Part shown: one piece after another, positions 42,416 through 50,611 of the stretch
Numbering within the stretch: the first letter of the stretch is position 1
How the letters are laid out: each line of letters starts with the position of its first letter
Assembly: GCA_944325315.1 (NCBI GenBank)
Contig: CALVAA010000001.1
Span: 62,001-126,000 of the forward strand
Source: Candidatus Gastranaerophilales bacterium
GTDB taxonomy: Bacteria; Cyanobacteriota; Vampirovibrionia; Gastranaerophilales; Gastranaerophilaceae
Direction: 5' to 3'
Length of the DNA stretch: 64,000 nt
Program-made: the position numbers and the translations under genes
Notes under the pieces: model-generated
Databases searched by the model: none
The model's input: only the letters and a program-made list of their open reading frames with translations
Told to the model about the DNA's origin: nothing

Positions 42416-43597
42416 ATGGGCGACGAGAATAAACAATTTGAAGCAAGCCAACAAAAATTAAGAAAAGCAAGAGAGCAAGGACAAGTTGTTAAATCGAAAG
42501 ATTTGTCAGTTGCTATTGCGATAATTGTAATGTTTAGTGCAATTTATTACCTTGGACCTTTTATATGGGAGCAGTTGAGTGCGCTTTTTGGTATTATATA
42601 TGAACAGATACCAAACAAACATCTTGATGAAATTGGATATGCTTATATATTTACCAGAACCGTTGTTCCTACGGCCCTTATTCTGCTGCCGATTCTTGTT
42701 TTGGCTTCTTTTGTGGGTATATTGGGAGACTTAATTCAAATAGGACCGTTGTTTACTACAAAACCTATGGAATTTAATGCAGAAAAATTTAACCCGACAA
42801 AATATTTTAAAAATTTAGTCAGTCCAAAAACACTGTTTGACCTTTTTAAAAATATCGCAAAGGTAATTATACTTGGAATTATTGGTTATGTTGTATATAA
42901 AGCACACTTTGAAGAAATCCTTATGCTTGCTGCCATAGATAACCACTTTGCAATATTAGTACAATTCGGTTCATTGGTTTTAGACTTCGTAATAAAAGCA
43001 GGAATTGCTTTTTTGATTATTGCTGCAGCTGATTACGGGGTTACAAAGTGGAAATTTTTACAAGATCAAAAAATGTCTTTTAAAGAAGTAAAAGATGAAT
43101 ACAAAAACTCGGAAGGCGATCCGAATGTCAAAGCTGCACTTCGTCAGCGACGTCAACAACTTTTGCAACAAAAAATGATGGATGCCGTTACAACGGCCGA
43201 TTTTGTTGTAACAAACCCAACGCATATAGCATGTGCTATAAAATACGATGCTGAAAAAATGGAATCTCCTATGCTTGTTGCGAAAGGGACGGAGTTATTT
43301 GCACACAAAATTAAAGAAATTGCCCGCAACCATAACATTCCGGTAATTGAGAACCCTCCTGTTGCAAGGGCTTTATTCAGGTTTGTTGAAATAAACAGGC
43401 AAATTCCTCCTGATTTATATAAGGCAATAGCCGAAATTTTAATTTTTGTATACAAACTCAAAAAAACAACAGCAAAAGAACAGGAAAAAATTCAAAAAAC
43501 CGCATTCGAAAAAGGCGATATTCAGGCGCAAAGAGAGATACAAAAGAAAAAAGAAAAATCGCTTGAAAAATTTAAAAATCTTGAAGATAAAGATTAA
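42416..43597 (+). CDS. flhB: FlhB/SctU family type III export switch protein
   Basis: 393 residues. Four membrane spans (about 30-50, 85-108, 145-165, 185-208) are followed by the cytoplasmic domain with the self-cleavage site NPTH at 267-270 and the ADFVVTNPTHIACAIKY signature. The N-terminal amphipathic DENKQFEASQQKLRKAREQGQVVKS (landmark only) is typical. It controls substrate switching in flagellar or injectisome export. No other export gene is nearby, so flagellar versus injectisome use cannot be decided. Co-transcribed with the acidic protein. Confidence 0.92.
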   Translation: MGDENKQFEASQQKLRKAREQGQVVKSKDLSVAIAIIVMFSAIYYLGPFIWEQLSALFGIIYEQIPNKHLDEIGYAYIFTRTVVPTALILLPILVLASFVGILGDLIQIGPLFTTKPMEFNAEKFNPTKYFKNLVSPKTLFDLFKNIAKVIILGIIGYVVYKAHFEEILMLAAIDNHFAILVQFGSLVLDFVIKAGIAFLIIAAADYGVTKWKFLQDQKMSFKEVKDEYKNSEGDPNVKAALRQRRQQLLQQKMMDAVTTADFVVTNPTHIACAIKYDAEKMESPMLVAKGTELFAHKIKEIARNHNIPVIENPPVARALFRFVEINRQIPPDLYKAIAEILIFVYKLKKTTAKEQEKIQKTAFEKGDIQAQREIQKKKEKSLEKFKNLEDKD

Positions 43598-45258
43598 TTT
43601 CTGTTTTCTTTTAATTCTTTTATTTTATTTGGGTTTTTTGCTATTGAAAATGCCAAATCCGGCATATCCAAATAATCTGTAATTAGCTCAATATAACACA
43701 TTTTTTCTTTTTGTATTTTTTGAATTTCTTCTAATACTTCATCAAATTCTTTATTGGTTTTTACTTGTCTGCTGAAACACTCTCCTTCAAAAACTTTTGG
43801 AAGCATTGAATAGTTCCAGTTAGCAATATCATTGTACTTGTAGTTTGGATCATCACAAAGAATCCTTTCGACCGTATAACCTGAGTTATTAATTACAAAA
43901 ATAACAGGCTTAACTTTGTAGCGCATCATAGCTGAAATTTCTTGTGCCGTAAGTTGGTGTGAACCATCTCCTGTTATGAGAATTGTCCTTCTGTTTTTTG
44001 CCGCAAGACAAGTTCCAAAAGCACAGGGAGTTGCCCATCCGATTGAGCCCCAAACCATCTGATTTAAAATTGAAATATTTTTCTTGAACTTCATGGGTGC
44101 TGCGCCAAAAGACACAAGTCCCACCTCGCAAATTAAAATATCATCTTCTTTTATAAAATTTTCAAGTCTCGGATATATATATTTGGAAGTTAATTTGCCT
44201 GTTGGTTTTTCGAGAGAATTTTTATAGAAAAATTCTCTTTGAATTTTTTCATTTGAGATATAATCAATATTTTCATTTATTTCTTTAATAATGTCTTTCA
44301 TTAAAACATTCTCATATCTTTTCCCTTTTACTTCAGTATAATAAGGCTGAATGTTTATATGGTTTTTTAAATTAAAACTAAAATCAAAATTATAAGTATT
44401 AAGATCGGACAACACAGTTCCGACAGCAATAATACAGTCTGATGAGTTAAGATATTCAAAGCAAATTTTATTATCAAGATGTCCGACATAAACTCCAAAA
44501 TAATTTTCCGTATCGTTATCAATTATATCTATGCCCCTTATAAAAGAGCAGCTTGGAATTTTTGTCTTTTTTAAAAAATTGTTTAATTCTTTTTTAGAAT
44601 TAAATCTTGAAGCTAAAACATCAGCTAAAACTATTGGTTTTTTTGATGTTCTGATGATTTTTATAATTTCACTTGACGCTTTTTTTAAATTTTCAGAATT
44701 TGAAACGGGATAATCAGTTTTATAGTCATCTTCAACTTTGCAATCACAGACATCAATCGGAAGTTTAAGATAGACAGGTTTTTTGGTTTTTATCATTGTG
44801 TTTATAAGTTTATCTATTTCTGTTTTTGCGTTTTTAGAATCTATACAAGAAGTCATTTCAACAACATTTGAATATGCTTTTTCAAACGCATTGTAATCTA
44901 CATTATCTAAATTGTGATGGAGAAAGGTTTTGTTATTTATATCTTTAAGACAAGGAACTCCGACTATCATCATAACAGGTACATTTTCTGCCATAGAACC
45001 TGCTATAGCATTTATGGCTGAAAGCTCTCCTACTCCAAAGGTTGTTACAATTGCACCGTATCCTTTAATTCTGGAATAACCGTCAGCGCAATATCCTGCA
45101 TTTAATTCGTTGGTTGAACCAATCCATTTTACGTTTTTATTTTTTTCTATTGCTTCAACAATTTTAAAGTTGTAGTCGCCCGGCAAGCCAAAAATTTCTT
45201 CTATACCAAGTGAATTTAATCTTTTAATTAAATAATCCGCAATTGTTATTTTAGCCAT
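43594..45258 (-). CDS. pyruvate/indolepyruvate decarboxylase-type TPP enzyme
   Basis: A 554-residue alpha-keto-acid decarboxylase. Catalytic residues of pyruvate decarboxylase occur at matching positions: D28 (GLPGDYN), E51 (TNELNAGY), H114-H115 (FLHHNL); the TPP-Mg motif is GDGSHQLTAQE...VINNSGYTVE. It would make acetaldehyde from pyruvate or an aldehyde from a larger keto acid. AGGA lies before the ATG at 45258; the longer frame from 45300 is not preferred. The gene is monocistronic and convergent with flhB (4-bp overlap). Confidence 0.88.
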   Translation of the reverse strand: MAKITIADYLIKRLNSLGIEEIFGLPGDYNFKIVEAIEKNKNVKWIGSTNELNAGYCADGYSRIKGYGAIVTTFGVGELSAINAIAGSMAENVPVMMIVGVPCLKDINNKTFLHHNLDNVDYNAFEKAYSNVVEMTSCIDSKNAKTEIDKLINTMIKTKKPVYLKLPIDVCDCKVEDDYKTDYPVSNSENLKKASSEIIKIIRTSKKPIVLADVLASRFNSKKELNNFLKKTKIPSCSFIRGIDIIDNDTENYFGVYVGHLDNKICFEYLNSSDCIIAVGTVLSDLNTYNFDFSFNLKNHINIQPYYTEVKGKRYENVLMKDIIKEINENIDYISNEKIQREFFYKNSLEKPTGKLTSKYIYPRLENFIKEDDILICEVGLVSFGAAPMKFKKNISILNQMVWGSIGWATPCAFGTCLAAKNRRTILITGDGSHQLTAQEISAMMRYKVKPVIFVINNSGYTVERILCDDPNYKYNDIANWNYSMLPKVFEGECFSRQVKTNKEFDEVLEEIQKIQKEKMCYIELITDYLDMPDLAFSIAKNPNKIKELKENRN

Positions 45259-45312
45259 GGCAAAAGTCCTCATTAATTTTTTATAAATATTATTATACAA
45301 AACTTGAAAAAG

Positions 45313-45337
45313 CGGGGTAAGCTTTTTGCTTACCCCG
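45313..45337 (-). terminator. terminator after the 45351 pgi-like gene
   Basis: CGGGGTAAGC (45313-45322), TTTTT loop, GCTTACCCCG (45328-45337). On the minus strand it is followed by T residues. Confidence 0.85.
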
Positions 45338-45350
45338 TCTAATTAATAAT

Positions 45351-46574
45351 TTATTTACTTAATGCTTTTTTAACTTCTTTTTTATATTTTTCAACATTTG
45401 GCTGCAAAACTTCATCAAGTGCAGTGGATTTATCTGTAAACTCACCTTTTTGAGCTCTTAAAATCCAGCCTGTGTATAAAGTTTCAAAATGTTTTAGTTC
45501 GATAAATCTTGCAATAGATTCCATTGTTAAATCATCTAAGACAATTTTTGAAACGGGATGTTGGTTGCTGTATGCACTAATTACCCCTTCCATTACCGCA
45601 TTCATTATTTTATCTTCTGTTTTTACATATACAAAAGTGAAAAATGAGTCAGTGTTATTAATGTCTAAGTCGGCTTCTGCGTTGTAGTGTAAATATCCCG
45701 GACCTACATTTGTATCGGTTGAAATTCTTGCTTTCAATGACTCATTTTTTAACTGTTTTTCCCATAAAGTTGTTCCAAAAAATTCGTCTCCAAAGTATTC
45801 AACAAAGTGTTTATTTTTTCCGGAATTTTTTGCTTTTATATTAAATTTTGCTAACTGAAGCGCTTCGTTTACTTCAATATCAGGATTTAGAAATTCTTCC
45901 TGAGCCTTTAAGGATGCTTGAAGCAAAGCTTTAACATCTTCTTTTGATACTCCCAAAAAGAAAAGAGTAAATATTGTTGCATCATCAAATATTGAAAATC
46001 TTCCGCCGACATCATCGTGAACATATCCTGACAGTTTAATTTCGCCGGAATCCACAATTCTTCTTAATGCAGATTTTTCAGGATTTTTGTCAGTCATTGC
46101 AACAAATTGATTTGATGTGTCATTTGAATTGGTATGTTTTTCTAAAACTTTTTTAACATTATTGTATCCTACCGTTGTTTCAAGAGTTCCTCCTGATTTT
46201 GAAACAACAAGAAAAAGAGTTCTATCAAGGTTTATTCCCGAAATCCATCTTTCAAAACTAATAGGCTCAACCGATGAAAAGAAGTGTACATTTTTTTCTA
46301 TTCCCAATAATTTTGTGATATTTTCGGTTGTGTGACGAGAACCGCCGATACCCAAAACGGCAATGTCTGTATATTTATCGCCTTTTGCTTTTTTTGCAAG
46401 TTCATATAGTGAATCGAGATTTTCTAATTGATTTTTAGGTAAAACTTCAATCCAATTTAAGAATTGGCCTTGTCTACCTTTTCTGGATTTAATATCTTCA
46501 ATCGCATCAAGTGCCAGTTGTCTGAATTGTCCGCAACAACATTTTTTTACAACTTCAACCGTGGAATTTGCCAT
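45351..46574 (-). CDS. atypical glucose-6-phosphate isomerase paralog
   Basis: A 407-residue SIS-domain protein. AVLGIGGSRHTTEN, VVSKSGGTLETT (sugar-phosphate loop) and VGGRFSIFDDATIF are clear isomerase signatures, and the C-terminus ends with QPNVEKYKKEVKK like Pgi. The usual ATDQHSQIQLY catalytic segment, present in the second pgi at 56021, is here NVGPGYLHYNAEADL, with the Gln-His-Ser pattern lost but one His kept. It may act on another sugar phosphate or have weak isomerase activity. GGAG precedes the ATG. Confidence 0.85.
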   Translation of the reverse strand: MANSTVEVVKKCCCGQFRQLALDAIEDIKSRKGRQGQFLNWIEVLPKNQLENLDSLYELAKKAKGDKYTDIAVLGIGGSRHTTENITKLLGIEKNVHFFSSVEPISFERWISGINLDRTLFLVVSKSGGTLETTVGYNNVKKVLEKHTNSNDTSNQFVAMTDKNPEKSALRRIVDSGEIKLSGYVHDDVGGRFSIFDDATIFTLFFLGVSKEDVKALLQASLKAQEEFLNPDIEVNEALQLAKFNIKAKNSGKNKHFVEYFGDEFFGTTLWEKQLKNESLKARISTDTNVGPGYLHYNAEADLDINNTDSFFTFVYVKTEDKIMNAVMEGVISAYSNQHPVSKIVLDDLTMESIARFIELKHFETLYTGWILRAQKGEFTDKSTALDEVLQPNVEKYKKEVKKALSK

Positions 46575-46651
46575 AATTATTCTCCAAAAAATTCTATTGT
46601 CTTATCTATCATGCCTGAAAAATGACAAAAATACAATACAGATGAAAAATT

Positions 46652-47863
46652 TTAATTTTTGCTCTCGACAGTTGCATCATACAAAAAGTCACATAATCGT
46701 TTAATTTCTGCCAGTTTGTTAAAGTCCAATTCTTTCGGAAGTTTTCCTTCCAAATTACATTGAGCGATTGTTGGCAGTGTATTATATTTTTTTGGAGATT
46801 TTTTATTTAAGTTTACGGGTTCTTTATTTCTTTGTAGGGCATAAGCTCTTTTTGTATACTCAACAAAAAGATCGTTGGTTTGTGGGGTTTGATTTATATA
46901 TTTTTCAAAGTGGTCGCAAAAAGTGCTGTATGCAACATTTCCGCCTTTAATGTCTTTGCCTGTGCTTCTTTTATAGCAAAGATCTTCCACTTCTTTTAAT
47001 TTTTCCACGTCTCTGCCTAAAATTTGGATTTCGCCTTTATATCTGTTGTTTTTAAATGCCCATTCCGGATTGGCAAGATTAACATCTAAATGAAGTGCAA
47101 CATATCCTGTGGTTTTTTTGGTATTAATAACGGATAAAGGCTCGAGTTCCGGGTTTCTTACGGAGTTGACTTCTTTGCAGAGTCTTTCAAGATCGTTTTG
47201 ATTAAAGTACGGTTTGTTTGAAGCTAAATCATCCGAAAGATAGTTTTCAATTCTGGTGATTTCCAATTGTTCATCCCTTACTGCTTTTATAAGGGCATTA
47301 ACAATCTCTGTTGTTTGTTTTGGAATAGACCTTGCCAAAACAATTCTTGCTCCTATAATGTCACCTAAAACTTTTTTGATGTCCTCGCTGTCATAAGGCT
47401 GGAAGTTTTTTCTTCCTTTTAAAATTACGCTTGCAAGGGCATCCATTGTTTTTTCTTTAATACTGTCGGGGGTTTTTACTCTGGTTGTAATTCTTTCAAT
47501 TGAACCTTTGGGGTTTGAGGTGTTATTATAAACATACGGTCTAAGATTTGTTCTTAAAACGCTTAAAAGATATCTTTCCGCCACTTTGGCGTTTTCATAC
47601 ACATATTCACACTGTTCCTGGTTCAAAATCAATGGCCTTAATGCCCTGGCAAGATTTGTCACATCTTTTTGGGTGATTTCTCTTTTGCCTTGCTTTTTGT
47701 CCGATGATTCCGTTTTTATGATGTTTGCACCGAAACTAACGGTATCTTTAGCAAGCGGAGCAAGATTAGGATACTTTATAAATGGGTTAAGCGTATTTGC
47801 ACAGGGCTTTATCGTATTTGTAGCTTGGGTATAATAATTTTTAAAGTTGTTTAAAATTTGCAT
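46652..47863 (-). CDS. RelA/SpoT-domain protein with N-terminal VSFGAN motif
   Basis: A 403-residue protein. The alarmone-synthetase pattern is visible: RVKTPDSIKEK near 128-138, KVLGDIIGARIVLA near 165-178, GYVALHLDVNL near 260, and KGEIQILGRDVEKLKEVEDLCYK near 282-304. The hydrolase domain, TGS and ACT of long RSH proteins are absent, so it is a small alarmone synthetase-like protein, longer than typical ones. The first 60 residues are polar and carry VSFGAN at 42-47. Whether it makes (p)ppGpp or a related nucleotide is unknown. AGGT sets the start. Confidence 0.83.
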   Translation of the reverse strand: MQILNNFKNYYTQATNTIKPCANTLNPFIKYPNLAPLAKDTVSFGANIIKTESSDKKQGKREITQKDVTNLARALRPLILNQEQCEYVYENAKVAERYLLSVLRTNLRPYVYNNTSNPKGSIERITTRVKTPDSIKEKTMDALASVILKGRKNFQPYDSEDIKKVLGDIIGARIVLARSIPKQTTEIVNALIKAVRDEQLEITRIENYLSDDLASNKPYFNQNDLERLCKEVNSVRNPELEPLSVINTKKTTGYVALHLDVNLANPEWAFKNNRYKGEIQILGRDVEKLKEVEDLCYKRSTGKDIKGGNVAYSTFCDHFEKYINQTPQTNDLFVEYTKRAYALQRNKEPVNLNKKSPKKYNTLPTIAQCNLEGKLPKELDFNKLAEIKRLCDFLYDATVESKN

Positions 47864-47980
47864 AATTCACCTAAACGTACAAAACTTATGAATAAAAATT
47901 TTTGTCAAGCATTTAAAATAAAATTTACATTATGACACAACTTATTTACAACTTTTTAAAAATATTGCACAATAAAAGTT

Positions 47981-48211
47981 ATGGGAAAATGCAAAAGAAG
48001 AACTCTCTATAAGTCAAATACATCATACTTTATGACAAGAGAAACGGCTGTTAACAACATATTTAAAATGTTTAGCGAAAAATCAAGAAAAAAAACAAAT
48101 TTTAAAAGCGCACTCGATACAATAAGTTTATTTGGAATATCTGCTGAAGAACTTACCGAAGCCGGGCTTCCTTATGAAAATATTAAAGCTCTTGAGCCTT
48201 TAATTAATTGA
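47981..48211 (+). CDS. small protein of unknown function, 76 residues
   Basis: Basic N-terminus (KCKRRTLYKS) followed by helices TRETAVNNIFKMF and FKSALDTISLFGISAEELTEAGLPYENIKALEPL, the latter resembling a small helix-turn-helix or HhH-like unit. No ribosome site, but TTTACA (47945-47950), a 17-nt spacer and CACAAT (47968-47973) lie just upstream, so leaderless expression is possible. The stop abuts the convergent gene at 48212. Confidence 0.5.
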   Translation: MGKCKRRTLYKSNTSYFMTRETAVNNIFKMFSEKSRKKTNFKSALDTISLFGISAEELTEAGLPYENIKALEPLIN

Positions 48212-49426
48212 CTACATTATTCTGTCAAGTTTTCTTTGAAGCTTTCGTTCTTTTTCACGCTCAATTTGAGCTACTGCTTTTAGTGCTTCTTGTTTTTGCT
48301 GTTCTTTTAAAAATATATCTTCACTGTTTATGTCAGCTTCCTGCAAAACAGCCGCATTATCTTCGGCCGCAACAGTGTTGCTTATCGGAATATTTTGATT
48401 TTGGACGGAATTTTTTTCAAAATTTGCTGTTTCATTTGTCTTGTTTTCATTTTTATCCAAAGCATTATTTACCGCATTTGTAACTTTGTTTCCGACAAAC
48501 ATTGAGCATACCATATCTCCAACCATAGCGCCTATTTGTGCGCCTTTTCCCGCTCCAAGTCCGCCTGTAAATATTCCGCCTATAACACCACCTGCGGTTG
48601 CACCGAGCATTCTGCCTAAAACACTGCCGGCTGCGTATGATACAAAATTAGTTCCTACTTTTACAAGGGATTTGCCTGTTTGTTTAATACCTGCAATAAA
48701 ACCTTCGTTTTTAAAAGCGGGTATAATTTCTTTCATTTGACTGAAACCTTCAAGAATGGTAAAAGCAACGGGCAATAAGCCAACTTCGCTTTTCATCAGC
48801 CTTTTTGCCGTATTTTTTGTAGAATTTGGAATATGTTTTGTTGCTTTGTTCAGTGTTTTTGAAAGAAAAGTTGAGCCGGTTTTTTTTGCGGCAGCTTCTG
48901 CTGTATTGGAAGCCGTATTTTTAATTATTTCTTTTCCTGAATTAAGAGCATTTTTAGCCCTTTGAAGTTTTTCCTGTGCTTCAAATGCCTTTTTTTGTAC
49001 ACTTTCTGTGGTAGTTAATTCAGTGTTAAATTTCTTTTTTATAAAATTAAACACCTTGTTATCGCCGTTGTTTATTGTTGATTTTATATTGTTTTTAAAA
49101 CCGGCAAACGGAGAAACTTTGCCTTTTTTTAATACTTTTTTTGCTTTTTTTGAAGTTTTATATGCCTGTTTTGATAATTTTTTATACTCATCATAATTTT
49201 CGCTCAATGCAATGCTTCTTGAGAAAATATCCGTATCAGCCTGTTTTTTTAATGCTGCGTTGAGCTTGTCAAAACCTTCAGCATTACAAGACTTTACCGC
49301 TTTGGTAAGGGATTTGTTTCTTTTTATTGAACCAATAGCATTAGAACTCAGAATTGCCCCCGGAAAAAGCAGATATGACCCTGCGCTTGCAGCTGTATTT
49401 TGCTGATTTGTATTTTCTACAGACAT
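48212..49426 (-). CDS. glycine-zipper protein of unknown function, 404 residues
   Basis: No family recognised. The N-terminal half is basic and Lys/Ala/Ser rich with a possible short hydrophobic element (SYLLFPGAILSSNAIG). Residues about 265-310 form a glycine zipper (GRMLGATAGGVIGGIFTGGL... then AQIGAMVGDMVCSMFVG) of the kind that inserts into or packs in membranes. The C-terminus is a charged coil (KEQQKQEALKAVAQIEREKERKLQRK). AAGGAG precedes the ATG. Effector-like or colicin-like pore architecture is conceivable but not shown. Confidence 0.72.
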   Translation of the reverse strand: MSVENTNQQNTAASAGSYLLFPGAILSSNAIGSIKRNKSLTKAVKSCNAEGFDKLNAALKKQADTDIFSRSIALSENYDEYKKLSKQAYKTSKKAKKVLKKGKVSPFAGFKNNIKSTINNGDNKVFNFIKKKFNTELTTTESVQKKAFEAQEKLQRAKNALNSGKEIIKNTASNTAEAAAKKTGSTFLSKTLNKATKHIPNSTKNTAKRLMKSEVGLLPVAFTILEGFSQMKEIIPAFKNEGFIAGIKQTGKSLVKVGTNFVSYAAGSVLGRMLGATAGGVIGGIFTGGLGAGKGAQIGAMVGDMVCSMFVGNKVTNAVNNALDKNENKTNETANFEKNSVQNQNIPISNTVAAEDNAAVLQEADINSEDIFLKEQQKQEALKAVAQIEREKERKLQRKLDRIM

Positions 49427-49468
49427 ATAATACTCCTTAATTTAATAAAGTATTTTTGTACAAAAAAA

Positions 49469-49496
49469 TTGCTAATGCTGAATTTTTTGCTATTAT
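49469..49496 (+). promoter_or_regulatory. promoter giving a probable leaderless Mini-III mRNA
   Basis: TTGCTA (49469-49474), 16-nt spacer, TATTAT (49491-49496), then 6 nt to the ATG at 49503; no ribosome site. Confidence 0.6.
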
Positions 49497-49502
49497 TTAG
49501 CT

Positions 49503-49868
49503 ATGAGCTTTACTTTAAAACACTATGCATATATTGGTGATTGTGTTTGGGAGTTGTTTATTCGCAATTTGGTAATCAAAAAAACACAAAAACAGCAGAC
49601 AATGCATAAATTGACAACAAAATATGTATGTGCGGATTTTCAAGCGGGTGTTGTTAATTTATTATTTCAATATCTGAATGATGAAGAAATTGAACTTCAA
49701 AAAAGAGGCAGAAATTTAAAAATTTCAATAAATAAAAAAAGCAACCCCAAAGTTCATTCGCTTGCAACTTCTTTTGAAGTTCTTATAGGATATTGGCATT
49801 TGAACAATACAAAAAGACTGGATGAAATTTTTAATATTATTTTGCCAAACCTTGTAGAATTAAAATAA
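49503..49868 (+). CDS. mrnC: Mini-ribonuclease III
   Basis: A 121-residue RNase III catalytic domain without a dsRNA-binding domain. YIGDCVWELFIRNLV carries the conserved Asp, the RGRNLK segment is typical of Mini-III, and ATSFEVLIGYWHL carries the catalytic Glu. In Bacillus the enzyme matures 23S rRNA. It is followed closely by a histidine kinase with its own promoter. Confidence 0.9.
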   Translation: MSFTLKHYAYIGDCVWELFIRNLVIKKTQKQQTMHKLTTKYVCADFQAGVVNLLFQYLNDEEIELQKRGRNLKISINKKSNPKVHSLATSFEVLIGYWHLNNTKRLDEIFNIILPNLVELK

Positions 49869-49880
49869 AAAAAATATAAT
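49852..49880 (+). promoter_or_regulatory. promoter giving a probable leaderless histidine kinase mRNA
   Basis: TTGTAG (49852-49857) inside the end of mrnC, a 17-nt spacer and TATAAT (49875-49880), then 6 nt to the ATG at 49887; no ribosome site. Confidence 0.6.
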
Positions 49881-49886
49881 AAAAAC

Positions 49887-50609
49887 ATGGAAAAAAATAT
49901 AAAAGAAGAATTTGTTTCAACTTTATCCCATGAAATCAGGACTCCCCTGACAAGCATAAAAGGCTTTTGTCAGACTATGCTTAACTCTTGGGATAAGCTT
50001 GATGACAACAAAAAAAGAGAATTTTTAAATATAATATTAAATCAATCGCAAAGATTAATTAATCTTACTGAAAATGTTTTAAATGTTGCAAAGATTGATT
50101 CTGATAATGAAAGATTGATTTTAACAAAAGTAGAAATCAATTCAATAGTAAAAAATTCAATAAGTATAATTCAAGCTAACTATAAAGATTTTGAATTTTG
50201 TTTAAAAGAGCCGAAAACAACTCTTTTTTCGCTTTGCGATTTTGATAAAACGCAGCAAATTCTGCTAAATATTTTAGATAACAGTGCAAAATATTCTTGT
50301 GAATCTAAAAAGATAGATGTTCAAATTAAAAATCAAAACGATTTTAATATTATTTCGATTAAAAACTACGGAAGCTATATTGAAGAAAAGTATTTGGACA
50401 AAATTTTTGATAAGTTCTACAGGATATCGTCCTATAAAAATTCACCAACACAAGGAAGCGGCTTAGGGCTTTATATTGCATCAAATCTTGTCAAAAAAAT
50501 GCAAGGCAGAATTGAGGTTTTGTCATCAAAGGAAAAAAAAGAAACCGAATTTTTAATCTATTTTCCGGTTTATGAGGTTGAAAAACTAACGAAAAAAATA
50601 GGAGTGTAG
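49887..50609 (+). CDS. small cytoplasmic histidine kinase lacking a sensor domain
   Basis: 240 residues: HisKA with phospho-acceptor H15 in LSHEIRTPLTSIKGF, then HATPase_c with the N-box ILLNILDNSAKYS and the G2 box GSGLGLYIASNLV. The G1 box is altered: where DxGxG is expected the protein has IKNYGSYI, so the adenine-contacting Asp is Asn and the second Gly is lost. There is no membrane segment or input domain before H15. It may be a low-activity kinase or phosphatase that works with the receiver protein encoded 2 nt downstream. Confidence 0.88.
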   Translation: MEKNIKEEFVSTLSHEIRTPLTSIKGFCQTMLNSWDKLDDNKKREFLNIILNQSQRLINLTENVLNVAKIDSDNERLILTKVEINSIVKNSISIIQANYKDFEFCLKEPKTTLFSLCDFDKTQQILLNILDNSAKYSCESKKIDVQIKNQNDFNIISIKNYGSYIEEKYLDKIFDKFYRISSYKNSPTQGSGLGLYIASNLVKKMQGRIEVLSSKEKKETEFLIYFPVYEVEKLTKKIGV

Positions 50610-50611
50610 TT

